A stretch of DNA of 64,000 nt. Origin: Bifidobacterium sp. ESL0775 (GTDB taxonomy: Bacteria; Actinomycetota; Actinomycetes; Actinomycetales; Bifidobacteriaceae). The notes beneath the pieces were generated by a model. The model had not been told where the DNA came from. It did no database searches and saw only the letters and a program-made list of their open reading frames with translations. The DNA lies in assembly GCF_029395475.1 (NCBI RefSeq), contig NZ_CP113917.1, forward strand, positions 1,550,001 to 1,614,000. The letters run 5' to 3'. The position numbers and the translations under genes are program-made. Shown piece after piece: positions 51,261 through 60,078 of the stretch (positions are counted from its first letter, which is position 1; every line of letters starts with the position of its first letter).

Positions 51261-52049
51261 TTACAACGACGCGGCGGCAACTAGTTCACGGGTATAAACG
51301 GCTTGCGGTCGATTCAGCACGTCATCGGTGCTGCCGCTTTCGATCACCTTGCCATCGTGAAGCACGACGATACGATCAGCAATGTGCTGGACAACGCCCA
51401 AATCGTGCGAAATCATGATGATGGCTGTTTCCGGGCGCGACTTGCGGATGGCAGCGAACGCCTCAAGGATCTGCAAGCGCGCTGCCACATCAATGGCGCT
51501 CATCGGTTCGTCAGCGACAATCAGCTTGGGGTCGGTGACCAACGCACGGGCGATGGCGACACGTTGCGCCTGCCCACCTGAAAGGTCAACCGGATAACGA
51601 TTCAGAAACTCATCAGGATCAAGACCGACCAAGGACAGGGATTCTCGTACTTTCTTGTCGATATCCAGATTGTGGTTTTTCGAATACTTGTGTTGGATTC
51701 TCAACGGTTCCGCCACCGACTTGGCCACCGTCCAACACGGGTCGAGTGAGGTAAACGGGCTTTGGAATACGAGACTTGATTCCCGGCGCAAAGCCTCATA
51801 TCCAGCCGATTTTCTGCCGTCGACCTCTTCGCCTTCGAACGTCACCGTTCCCAAAGTCGGCTTGTCAAGGCCCAGCAGAATCCGTGTCAACGTGGACTTG
51901 CCCGACCCTGAGCCGCCGATCAATGCAAGGCACTCCCCCGAACGCACTTCGACGTCCACGCCGTCCAGCGCAACCTGTCGCTCTTTGTCTTTCCCGAACA
52001 CACGGTTAATCCCTTTGCCGGTCAACAACATCTGTGGCTCAGTCATCAT
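51261..52049 (-). CDS. Peptide/nickel-type ABC transporter ATPase (DppF/OppF-like)
   Basis: A 262-aa ATPase, second of two nucleotide-binding subunits. Walker A is GGSGSGKS at 45-52, the signature DLSGGQAQR, Walker B LIVADEP, and the switch His is in ISHDLG. It lacks the usual C-terminal oligopeptide-transporter extension with Cys residues, so it is a short form. Its start overlaps the preceding ATPase gene by 11 bases. Last gene of the five-gene importer operon. Confidence 0.9.
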   Translation of the reverse strand: MMTEPQMLLTGKGINRVFGKDKERQVALDGVDVEVRSGECLALIGGSGSGKSTLTRILLGLDKPTLGTVTFEGEEVDGRKSAGYEALRRESSLVFQSPFTSLDPCWTVAKSVAEPLRIQHKYSKNHNLDIDKKVRESLSLVGLDPDEFLNRYPVDLSGGQAQRVAIARALVTDPKLIVADEPMSAIDVAARLQILEAFAAIRKSRPETAIIMISHDLGVVQHIADRIVVLHDGKVIESGSTDDVLNRPQAVYTRELVAAASL

Positions 52050-52827
52050 AATCCCGCTTTCGTTGCAACGTGAGCTCCCGCGCCGCCCCTACCAATTTCT
52101 TGGTCTGCTCGTTCTGCGGATCGTCAAGCAAATCTGAGGTCTTTCCCGATTCGATAATCCGGCCGTCGTCAAGCACATAGCAACGAGTCGTGGCTCGGGC
52201 GAGCACCGAAAAATCGTGGGTGATGAACAGCATCGAAGCTCCGGCTTTGTCTACCAACGAAACCAGCAGGTCCACGATCTGACGCTGGGTAATGGAGTCG
52301 AGGGCCGTCGTCGGCTCGTCGGCGATAATCAGGCGCGGCGAAGTAATCAGAGCTGTGGCAATACCGACGCGCTGCTGCTGGCCGCCGGAGAGCTCGCTCG
52401 GATATTTCTTCGCCGTGGCCTCGTCAAGCCCGACCTTTTCAAGCATTTTCGCAACACGGGCTTGCCGGTCGGCTTTGTCCAAATCATAATGAAGTTTCAG
52501 CGGCAGTTCGACCTGATTGCCGACGGTCAAAACCGGATTCAACGATGACGCAGGATTCTGGAACACCGCACCGACATAGCGCCCACGCAGACCGGCAAGA
52601 ACGGCTTCGTCCGCCCCGATTACTTGCGTATCGCCAAGCATCACAGAGCCTTCAGCTTGTGCGTTCATTGGCAGTAGGCCGAGCATCGCCTTGGAAATCA
52701 TGGATTTGCCGGAACCCGACGATCCGATGAGCCCGACTCGTTCACCGTCGCCGATACGCAAATCGACACCGTGCACAATCGGCTTGTCGGCAATAGAAAT
52801 ACCAAGCTGTTTCACTTCAACACTCAA
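52039..52827 (-). CDS. Peptide/nickel-type ABC transporter ATPase (DppD/OppD-like), TTG start
   Basis: A 262-aa ATPase. Walker A is in [11 protein letters not shown] (about 33-43), the signature LSGGQQQR, Walker B RLIIADEP, and the switch His in ITHDFS. The best start is TTG at 52827 (SVEVKQLG), because GGGAGG lies 7-8 bases upstream and the permease stop is two bases before it. No ATG is near, and the frame upstream reads through the permease gene antiparallel to sense. It pairs with the downstream ATPase as a heterodimer. Confidence 0.9.
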   Translation of the reverse strand: MSVEVKQLGISIADKPIVHGVDLRIGDGERVGLIGSSGSGKSMISKAMLGLLPMNAQAEGSVMLGDTQVIGADEAVLAGLRGRYVGAVFQNPASSLNPVLTVGNQVELPLKLHYDLDKADRQARVAKMLEKVGLDEATAKKYPSELSGGQQQRVGIATALITSPRLIIADEPTTALDSITQRQIVDLLVSLVDKAGASMLFITHDFSVLARATTRCYVLDDGRIIESGKTSDLLDDPQNEQTKKLVGAARELTLQRKRDYDD

Positions 52828-52829
52828 AA

Positions 52830-53819
52830 TCAAACCTCCCGCAATTCCGGATTGGTCACAGGATCGACGGCATCGCGCAACACGTCGCCGAAAACATTCA
52901 ACGCCACCACCACGACGGTGACGATGAGACCAGGCCAGAGGACGGTCAGCGGATAGACATTGATGAACTTGACCGACGTGGCCAGCGAATGCCCCCAGCT
53001 CGGAACGCCGCTCGGAACGCCGACGCCGAGGTAGGTCAGGCCGGATTCGGCGAGCACGGCGGTGCCAGCGGAAAGCGAAAGCTGGACCATGATGGTCGGC
53101 ATCGTGTTTGGCAGGATATGGTACAGCATCACCGAGAAACCTGAAGCACCGTATGAAAGCGCCGAGGCGACATAGTCGGAATTGGCCGCCAGCAACGCCT
53201 GCGGCCGTGCTATACGCGCCAGATTGAGGCCGTAGCCGATGCCGCAGGCGATGATGATAACCGCCACCGAAGCCCCCATCGGAACCGCGAGAATCAAGGC
53301 AATCAGAACGGTCGGGATGGAAATCAGGGCGTCCACCGCAACCACCGAAACATTCGACAGCGCCGAGTTGCGCGAGACCATCGCGCCCATCAGCAATATG
53401 CCCAACGCTCCAGCGAAGATTACGGCCAAGATCGCGATGAAAAGGTTCGTGTGTGCCCCGGCCATCAGCCAGCTGAACACGTCCGCGCCGGTGCCGTCGG
53501 TGCCGAGCCAATGCGCGGCGGATGGCTTGGCCCAGACATGGTAACCGTCGGTCGCCCACAGCGATTGCGGCGTCCAAACCAATGAAATCAGCGAAACTGC
53601 AACCCACAACGCCAATACGATGAGTGCAAACTTGCCTTCGCCACGCCGCCATATAGAACGTAATACAATGGCAAACTTATTCGAAGACTTGGTTCCCCTG
53701 TTCTTTGATACTTTTCCAGAAGGCTGAGTCATTGCATTTTCAACGGCATAAAGAGCATCCTGTTGTGCATTCGTCGATTTCTTATTGATGCGATTCGATT
53801 CGGGTACGTTTCTCGTCAT
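52830..53819 (-). CDS. Peptide-type ABC transporter permease (DppC/OppC-like)
   Basis: A 329-aa permease. About 60 hydrophilic, Asn/Lys/Ser-rich residues come before the first helix (FALIVLALWVAVSLISLVW). An external loop with HWLGTDGTGADVFSW, the conserved start of the DppC transport domain, follows, then five more helices with the EAA-like loop ALSYGASGFSVMLYHILPN. The ATG overlaps the DppB-like stop by four bases. Works with the 53816 permease to form the channel. Confidence 0.9.
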   Translation of the reverse strand: MTRNVPESNRINKKSTNAQQDALYAVENAMTQPSGKVSKNRGTKSSNKFAIVLRSIWRRGEGKFALIVLALWVAVSLISLVWTPQSLWATDGYHVWAKPSAAHWLGTDGTGADVFSWLMAGAHTNLFIAILAVIFAGALGILLMGAMVSRNSALSNVSVVAVDALISIPTVLIALILAVPMGASVAVIIIACGIGYGLNLARIARPQALLAANSDYVASALSYGASGFSVMLYHILPNTMPTIMVQLSLSAGTAVLAESGLTYLGVGVPSGVPSWGHSLATSVKFINVYPLTVLWPGLIVTVVVVALNVFGDVLRDAVDPVTNPELREV

Positions 53820-54787
53820 TGCGCACCTCCTTGGACGGCGTGCTTCAGACGCGGGTCGAGGAAGCGGTGCAACAGATCTACGAGGAAGCCGACGAGCAGG
53901 AAGAACGCGGCCAGCATGAAAAGCTCGCTTTGCACGGCGATGAGGTCTCGATTGCCGAGGTCGGTGACCAAGCCCGCGCCGATGCCAGGCAGCGCGAAGA
54001 GGTTTTCGATGACCATGACGCCGGTGATCATGCCGGCGAACATCAGCCCGACCACACTCACCAGCTGCGGCGTCGCCAGTCGCAACCCGACCTTAAGCGC
54101 GGCCTGACGGCGTGTATAGCCGCAGGCCATCGCCTGATCCATGTAGCCGCTGTTCATCACGTCACCCAGCGCCGAACGTGTATAGCGCATCAGGCTCGCG
54201 CCGTCGATGATGCCGACCGTCAACGCAGGCAACACCAACGAGGCCAATGCCGAACCAAAGCTCGACCAGCCGGCCTCAGGGAATCCTTGTGAAGGCAAGA
54301 TACCCAGCAGTCCCGTTCCGCGCCCAAACAACAGAATCAGCAGCAGACCTCCCCACAGCGCGGGGATGGCACCGCCGACGATGGCGACGAAGTGGAATGC
54401 GGAACGTACCGCCGAACGCGTGGTCAAAGTGGCCACTACCCCGAGCGTCAGGCCGATGGCGAGCGCCACGACAAGCCCCAGCACAATCAGCGGAAAAGTG
54501 ACCGAGGCACGCATGGCGACGGTCGAGCTGATCGAGCGTCCGGTCAGAAGCGAGGTGCCGAAGTTGCCGCGCAGCAAACCGCCCATCCAGCTGAAATACT
54601 GCACAACCAGCGGCCGGTCGAGCCCCATCTGCGAGCGCAGCTGTGCCACACGTTCCGGCGGTGCGTTGAGCCCGGCCATCACGCTGGCCACGTCGCCCGG
54701 CAGAATGCGCAGCGCCGCGAAAATCACCACCGAAATGGCAAGCAGCGCCGCCACAAACAGCAGGAAACGCTGAATGACGAATCGCAT
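53816..54787 (-). CDS. Peptide-type ABC transporter permease (DppB/OppB-like)
   Basis: A 323-aa permease with six helices. The first (about 8-30) is followed by ILPGDVASVMAG, the DppB N-terminal motif, and the EAA loop region is AMACGYTRRQAALKVGLRLATPQL. The ATG at 54787 (MRFVIQRF) fits the family start; a longer frame adds an unlikely leader. A 301-base gap separates it from the binding-protein gene upstream, on the same strand. Confidence 0.9.
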   Translation of the reverse strand: MRFVIQRFLLFVAALLAISVVIFAALRILPGDVASVMAGLNAPPERVAQLRSQMGLDRPLVVQYFSWMGGLLRGNFGTSLLTGRSISSTVAMRASVTFPLIVLGLVVALAIGLTLGVVATLTTRSAVRSAFHFVAIVGGAIPALWGGLLLILLFGRGTGLLGILPSQGFPEAGWSSFGSALASLVLPALTVGIIDGASLMRYTRSALGDVMNSGYMDQAMACGYTRRQAALKVGLRLATPQLVSVVGLMFAGMITGVMVIENLFALPGIGAGLVTDLGNRDLIAVQSELFMLAAFFLLVGFLVDLLHRFLDPRLKHAVQGGAQ

Positions 54788-55088
54788 CACACTACCTATC
54801 CCTTTCCAAATCAGATATTGGAACCAGCACGAATACAACTCCTAAGTTCTGTGATACCTCTGCACTGATGCCAAGGCCGCAACAGGAATCATGTCGACAA
54901 TCTTTATTTCGTGATTTCCTCTGTAAAAGAGCCGGGCATACAGGGAAAATTATGATTTAAGGCCATTTTCGTAATTTCCTCTGCATGCGTATCATCTTTA
55001 TCAAGAAAATCATGATTCGAGCCGATTCTTCTGAATCTCATCGCATCCTCACTATGAACCATGAGCTGCGCACACACTCATGCAGCCG
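54788..55088. other. 301-base gap within the importer operon with a direct repeat
   Basis: No gene. TTTCGTGATTTCCTCTG at 54907-54923 recurs as TTTCGTAATTTCCTCTG at 54967-54983, exactly 60 bases apart with one change. The gap may lower permease expression relative to the binding protein or contain a second promoter. Confidence 0.5.
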
Positions 55089-56888
55089 CTACTTGGCTGA
55101 TGTCATATACATCACTCCATACAGCGGCAGCAGTGTCTGGTTCAGGTTGAGCGGGAAGCCCGATACGCCCCTCCTCATCGCGGTGGTGATGCGGTAGTTG
55201 AAGAGCCAGTCGGCCGGCGCGTCCTCGCTAACCACACGGGCTGCCTTGGCCAGCAACGCGTCGCGCTGAGAGTCGCTGGAGGCGGCCATCGCCTGGTTGT
55301 AGTAGTCCTTGACCTTCTGGTTGCTGTAGTTGTAGTAGTAACTGTCCTGTGTCCACTGCGAGAAGTCGTGGCTTTCGTTGTGATCGACCAGCGAGAGGTC
55401 GTAGTCCTTGTTTTTCAGCACGTCCTGCAGCCACGTGGAGAATTCGACCACATTGACTTTCAGATCGATGCCGATGAGCTTCAACTGGCTGCGCAGCTGG
55501 TCGCCGAGTTCGGTGCCGTAAGTGTTGGCGTAGGTCAGTCGCAGCTCAAGCGGATGGTCTGGCGTATAGCCAGCCTCCTTCATCAGCGCCTTCGCCTTGT
55601 CCACGTTGTGCGGATACAGCCTGGTCAGATCCTCGTAGCCAGGGTCGAGCGAGGGAATCGGCCCACCCAACGGCTTGTCGGCCCCACCACGTGAAGCGAT
55701 GAGCTGCTTGTGGTCGATGGCGTAGCGGATGGCCTGGCGCACGCGCACGTCCGCGGTCTTGGCGCCCTTGGAATTCATGGCGAGCACGTATTTGTCGGTG
55801 TCGTCTCCGGCCTCGACCCGATAATGATCCTTGTCTTTTACAAAGGGTTCGGCAAGGTTCTCAGTCACGGGTGCCAGCACCTGGACATCCCCGGATTTCA
55901 GCGCGTTGACGGCTGCATTGTCATCGCCGAAATAGCGCAGCACGATAGTTGGAGTCACCGCCTTGTGCTCGCCCCAGTACTTCGGATTGGCCTTCAAGGT
56001 GATGGAATCGTTCGGCACGAATTTGGCGACGGTATACGGCCCGGAGCCCACCGCTTGAGTCTTCATATCATAGTTGGCGTTTTTGTCGAACACCAGTCCC
56101 GGCCGGCAGGCGAGCACCCACAACAGGTTGGCGTAGGGCGCGGTCAGGTCGAGTTTGACGGTATCGGCGTCGGTGGCCGTCACCGACTTGAAATTCATGA
56201 GCGATTCGGAATCGTGATAATGCTTGGACACCAGTTCGTTGATGGACCACGCCACGTCGTTGGCGTTGAGTTTGTCGCCGTTGGAGAAGTTCATGCCGCG
56301 GTTGAGATGGAACGTATAGCTCAAACCGTCGGCGCTTTTCTCCCAGCTTTTGGCCAGCCCCGGCACAACCTTGTTGTTGGAATCGCGGGCGACAAGTCCT
56401 TCATAGACATTGCCGACGAGCACCTGGTCGAGCGAGGAGCCGGACTGGTTGCGGATATCGAGGTTCGTGGGGGCAAGTTTGAGACCCACGGTCACGGAAT
56501 CAGCTTTATGCATCTCAGCCATTCCCGTATCGACCTTTTGATTGCCGCGAACCACGACGAAAACGGCGATAAGCGCCACCACAACCACCGCCGCGATAAT
56601 CGCCCAGATCCAACCTTTTTTCTTACCTTTGCCGGTCTTACCGCCGTTGCCGCCAAAACCGTTACCAGCGTTGCCGCCTTTGACATGCGCGTTGAGCGTC
56701 TCATCGGTGCTGCCCGCGCTGTTTTTGCTGGGATTGGCGTCGGCGTTGGCATCCCCCGCATTTGCGGAGCCGCCGGTCACACTCGCTTTGACACCGGAAA
56801 CATTCGCCGCCGTCTCGTTTTCGTTGCCGCCTGTTGCATTGTTATCGGTTGCGTCGTTCTCGCCGTACACACCTGAATTGGTAGGCAT
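55089..56888 (-). CDS. Family 5 solute-binding protein with membrane anchor instead of lipobox
   Basis: A 599-aa substrate-binding protein of a peptide-type ABC importer. The binding domain (about 120-599) has the family 5 features VGNVYEGLVARDSNNKVVPG and LSYTFHLNRGMNFSNGDKLNANDV. The N-terminus is unusual: about 90 residues rich in Asn, Gly, Ala and Thr, a Lys cluster, then one helix (92-113), so the protein is held by a transmembrane anchor with a cytoplasmic tail rather than as a lipoprotein. First gene of the operon with two permeases and two ATPases. Substrate (oligopeptide, other) not assignable. Confidence 0.9.
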   Translation of the reverse strand: MPTNSGVYGENDATDNNATGGNENETAANVSGVKASVTGGSANAGDANADANPSKNSAGSTDETLNAHVKGGNAGNGFGGNGGKTGKGKKKGWIWAIIAAVVVVALIAVFVVVRGNQKVDTGMAEMHKADSVTVGLKLAPTNLDIRNQSGSSLDQVLVGNVYEGLVARDSNNKVVPGLAKSWEKSADGLSYTFHLNRGMNFSNGDKLNANDVAWSINELVSKHYHDSESLMNFKSVTATDADTVKLDLTAPYANLLWVLACRPGLVFDKNANYDMKTQAVGSGPYTVAKFVPNDSITLKANPKYWGEHKAVTPTIVLRYFGDDNAAVNALKSGDVQVLAPVTENLAEPFVKDKDHYRVEAGDDTDKYVLAMNSKGAKTADVRVRQAIRYAIDHKQLIASRGGADKPLGGPIPSLDPGYEDLTRLYPHNVDKAKALMKEAGYTPDHPLELRLTYANTYGTELGDQLRSQLKLIGIDLKVNVVEFSTWLQDVLKNKDYDLSLVDHNESHDFSQWTQDSYYYNYSNQKVKDYYNQAMAASSDSQRDALLAKAARVVSEDAPADWLFNYRITTAMRRGVSGFPLNLNQTLLPLYGVMYMTSAK

Positions 56889-57062
56889 ACTTTCCTCTTT
56901 GATAGGTACTATTACATTCGCTAGCCGCCCTTACGGGTCGTCTGCACTTCCCCATCCTAGGATTACCGATAGATTTATGGCGTCAAATCCAGTACACCCA
57001 GCGCACAGAACTCACCCATTACACCTAGCGAGCCCGAAACGTCCCATACGCCTCAACCGCGC

Positions 57063-57548
57063 CTACCCCTTCAGATCCAGCTTCCAGATGCCGTCATTGC
57101 CCACCCGGCTACTGATGATATGAATGAATTCCGAAAGCATCCAGATGGCCGCGATCTCGGTGACCGCGACGAGGAACACGGCTATGTAGATGCCGAAGGA
57201 CATCAACCTGGCGAAGGTCCAGAACAAGAAGAACGTCACCAACATATAGATCTCCGCGAATCCGATGATCGAGCGCAGGAACCTCAGCTGCCACAGCTGG
57301 CGCGCGTCGTCGTCAAGCACCAAAGCGTCATACAAAAGGTTGAGCGTGGACACGATGACGACACCCAGCAAAACGCCGCCCACGACCACCGAAATATTGG
57401 CCAGCGGCTTCATTCCGGCCAGCAGCGGCCAGTTCACCAACACCCTGGGAATGGTCCCATAGATCAAAAACGCCCCCCAAGCCACCATGCAGAGCAGCGA
57501 GACTTGGGTAAACAGAATGGCGATTCTTAACCAGATGCGTGATTTCAT
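57063..57548 (-). CDS. Small four-helix membrane protein, possibly DUF2975-like
   Basis: A 161-aa membrane protein with helices at about 8-30, 48-70, 92-115 and 120-142 and a charged loop after helix 2 (DDDARQLWQLRFLR). The layout and loop resemble DUF2975 proteins, but this was judged by eye and is not certain. No helix-turn-helix partner gene is adjacent, unlike many DUF2975 genes. It is divergent from coaX and upstream of the binding-protein gene on the same strand, separated by 170 bases. Confidence 0.65.
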   Translation of the reverse strand: MKSRIWLRIAILFTQVSLLCMVAWGAFLIYGTIPRVLVNWPLLAGMKPLANISVVVGGVLLGVVIVSTLNLLYDALVLDDDARQLWQLRFLRSIIGFAEIYMLVTFFLFWTFARLMSFGIYIAVFLVAVTEIAAIWMLSEFIHIISSRVGNDGIWKLDLKG

Positions 57549-57683
57549 AATTCCAGTTTACGTTGAGGCCTCACTTTCGAGCGTCGAGCTATCATAAAAG
57601 GACACGCGCATTGGAAAATGCGCATCATCCGTATCGTTCAAGGCGTGGCCCACGTCTGGAAAACTTTTAGGAAAGGCGGACAC

Positions 57684-58454
57684 ATGCTCCTCGCCATCGA
57701 CATCGGCAACACGAACATCGAAATCGGCGTGGTGGACGACGCCTCCTCGGCCATCACCGACACCTGGCGGATCACCACCAAGACCTTCCGCACCAGCGAC
57801 GAATATGGCCTGCTGTTGCTCCAGTTCCTCGATACGGGCGGATACAGCCCCGAGGACGTCCAGGACGTCATCATCGCCTCGGTGGTGCCGCAGATCATGC
57901 ATTCCTTCCGCTCCAGCATCATCAAGTTCCTCGATATCGACCCGATGGTCGTGGGCCCTGGCGTCAAATCCGGCCTGTCCATCCGCATGGACGACCCGAA
58001 ATCGCTGGGGGCGGACTGCCTGGCCGATTGCGTGGGCGCCTACGGCGTCTACGGCGGCCCGGTGCTGGTCGCGGATTTCGGCACGGCGACCACCTTCAAT
58101 TACATCGACGGCAACAAGGCGATCACCGCAGGTCTCATCAGCCCCGGCCTGCAGACCTCCATCAGCTCCTTGGTCTCCGGCACGGCGCAACTGCCGGAAG
58201 TGGAGATCACCCGGCCCGACTCCATCCTCGCCAAAGGCACGAAAACCGCGATGCAGGCAGGATTGTATTACAACTTCCTCGGTGGCATCGAGCGCACCAT
58301 TGAGCAGTTCCATCGCGAAATCAACGAGCAATTCAAGGTCGTAGCCACGGGCGGCCTCGGCTCCGTCTTCAAGGACGACACCGACGCCATCGACGTCTAC
58401 GACCCGGACCTCATCTTCAAAGGCATGTCGATCATCTACCAGCTCAACGCCTGA
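57684..58454 (+). CDS. coaX: Type III pantothenate kinase
   Basis: First step of coenzyme A synthesis, ATP plus pantothenate. 256 aa, ASKHA fold: the phosphate-1 motif AIDIGNTN is at 4-11, GPGVKSGL at about 91-98, ADFGTATTFNYI carries the second phosphate motif, and GLISPGLQTSISSL the substrate/adenosine region. The normally conserved G-x-D-R motif reads GADC here (SLGADCLADCVGAY). The ATG at 57684 follows AGGAAAGGCGG; an upstream in-frame ATG adds 22 residues. It stands alone, divergent from a membrane-protein gene. Confidence 0.92.
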   Translation: MLLAIDIGNTNIEIGVVDDASSAITDTWRITTKTFRTSDEYGLLLLQFLDTGGYSPEDVQDVIIASVVPQIMHSFRSSIIKFLDIDPMVVGPGVKSGLSIRMDDPKSLGADCLADCVGAYGVYGGPVLVADFGTATTFNYIDGNKAITAGLISPGLQTSISSLVSGTAQLPEVEITRPDSILAKGTKTAMQAGLYYNFLGGIERTIEQFHREINEQFKVVATGGLGSVFKDDTDAIDVYDPDLIFKGMSIIYQLNA

Positions 58455-58487
58455 GGCAGAGGCGAATCCCAAGAAACCAAACCGGCC

Positions 58488-59894
58488 TCATTGCACGGTG
58501 AAGCCCTGGTTGGTGCCGTACTCCTTGATGTCCTTCTGCCATAAGGCCATGCCGTCGACCAGGCTCACCTTGGGCCCCGGGTCCTGCGGCAGGTTCAGCG
58601 GGCTGCCGTCCTGGTTGGTCTGCCCAAGCCTGATCCGGTTCTCCACCTTGAGCAGGGAGCGTTCGGCGTTCGTCCACTTGTAGGATTGCCCGAGTGTGGC
58701 CCGGAAATCGCTTCTCGCGTAGACCTCGAAGGGCAGGTATTGGTAGCCGACCGACACGTTCTCGGCGGCGCGCGAGAGCACGCGGTTGAACTGCTGGCCG
58801 CCGAAATAGGGCACGTCGATGCCGCGCGAGTCCCGCACGGTGGTCTTGTTGAGGAAACGCGGGCTGTTCAATGTCGCCTTATCGGCGGGGAACGCGCCGC
58901 CGTCGACCCTTTTGGCGATGCCGGAGCGGTCGAGGCAGACGTAGCGGATGAAACGCATGGCGGCCTCGGGTTTGCGGCTCAGGTTCAGCACCGAAAGCGC
59001 CGATCCCCCGTTCTCGGAGTTCGTCGCCGAGCCATCGGCCGTGGGCATCGAGGCCACCCGCCAGAGCCCGGCGCTTCCCGGCACATCGGAAAGCAGGAGC
59101 GAGGGCATCCACGCCCCGGTGAACACAGAGGCGACCGACCCGGTGGCCAGGGCGTTCTTCCAACCATCGGACCAGGTGTTGAGCTGGGTGTTGATGAGGT
59201 CCTCGTCGATCATCTTCTGCCAGAACGCCGTGAAACCTTGCGTCCCCGCGTCATCGGCCAAGTCCACCGTCACGGTTTTGCCGTCCCCGGTCGTGTGGAA
59301 GGGCCGCCCTCCATTGAGCCAGATCATGGCGTTGTAGAAACTCGCGTCCCCGGCGTCTGCGGCGATGTAGACGCCAATCGCCTTGAGCTTTTTGGCGGCC
59401 TCGTAGTAATCATTCCATGTGTGTATTTGAGAGGCGTCGACACCAGCCTGTCGGAAGACGTCGTCGTTGTAGAAGAAGGCCATCGGACCGGAGTCCATCG
59501 GCACACCGTAGACGCGGCCGTTCATGTGCACGCTCGACCAGGTGCCGGGCGTGTAGTTGTCGCCGTAGCCTTGCGTCTGGTCGGTGATGTCACGCAACTG
59601 GCCGCTGACGGCGTACTGCGGCAGGGCGAAGTACTCGAGCTGCACCACGTCAGGCATGTTATAGCCGTCCTGGATGGCGGAATTGAGGTTGTCGTAGCCG
59701 CTGGTGGCCTTGATGTCCACGCGGATATCGGGGTTGGCGAGCTCGAAATCGCGGGCCTCGGCCCTCATGCTCGGCTCCCACGACCAGACGGTGATGACGG
59801 TGCGGTTGTCCTGCCGCCCGCAGGCGGAGACGGCGAAAACGGCTGACAACACAGCCATCATGGCCAACAGACGCCTGACCTGTCTTAATAACAC
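58488..59894 (-). CDS. Sugar-type solute-binding lipoprotein (second copy)
   Basis: A 468-aa family 1 extracellular binding protein. The lipoprotein signal ends AVSAC with acceptor C25. The mature part shows TVWSWEPSM at the start, the DVVQLEYFALPQYAV ligand-side motif and PMDSGPMAFFYN, all shared with the upstream paralogue at 60079. It sits downstream of a strong hairpin and is probably expressed at a lower level than the first copy. No start problem: TTGCGG/AGG-like site is weak, but the signal peptide fits the ATG. The ligand is likely an oligosaccharide, unproven. Confidence 0.88.
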   Translation of the reverse strand: MLLRQVRRLLAMMAVLSAVFAVSACGRQDNRTVITVWSWEPSMRAEARDFELANPDIRVDIKATSGYDNLNSAIQDGYNMPDVVQLEYFALPQYAVSGQLRDITDQTQGYGDNYTPGTWSSVHMNGRVYGVPMDSGPMAFFYNDDVFRQAGVDASQIHTWNDYYEAAKKLKAIGVYIAADAGDASFYNAMIWLNGGRPFHTTGDGKTVTVDLADDAGTQGFTAFWQKMIDEDLINTQLNTWSDGWKNALATGSVASVFTGAWMPSLLLSDVPGSAGLWRVASMPTADGSATNSENGGSALSVLNLSRKPEAAMRFIRYVCLDRSGIAKRVDGGAFPADKATLNSPRFLNKTTVRDSRGIDVPYFGGQQFNRVLSRAAENVSVGYQYLPFEVYARSDFRATLGQSYKWTNAERSLLKVENRIRLGQTNQDGSPLNLPQDPGPKVSLVDGMALWQKDIKEYGTNQGFTVQ

Positions 59895-60009
59895 CGCGCA
59901 CTCCAGTCTCGCCGAACGTTCTTCAACAGTCTACGCGAGGTCCACCACCTGCCTGCGCTCATCTTGGCCATTCACATGTCTGGAGCCGAATCGAATCCAC
60001 CAATAACGA

Positions 60010-60055
60010 ATCGGCGCCCGCGGGATTTCCTGAGAGGAAACCCGCGGGCGCCGAT
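60010..60055. terminator. Very strong hairpin between the two binding-protein genes
   Basis: A 21-bp stem with a one-base bulge (ATCGGCGCCCGCGGG at 60010-60024 and its complement at 60041-60055). No T tract follows on the minus strand, so partial termination or 3'-end protection is more likely than full stop. Confidence 0.7.
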
Positions 60056-60078
60056 GATGCGCGATCGTCAATCAGCGG

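Noticed and set aside
52828..53652. Upstream extension of the DppD-like ATPase frame
   Set aside because: It runs through the DppC-like permease gene in another frame; the TTG start with GGGAGG at 52827 explains the gene.
58686..59846. 386-codon plus-strand frame over the second binding-protein gene
   Set aside because: Antisense shadow; Gly/Arg/Val/His composition and no motifs.
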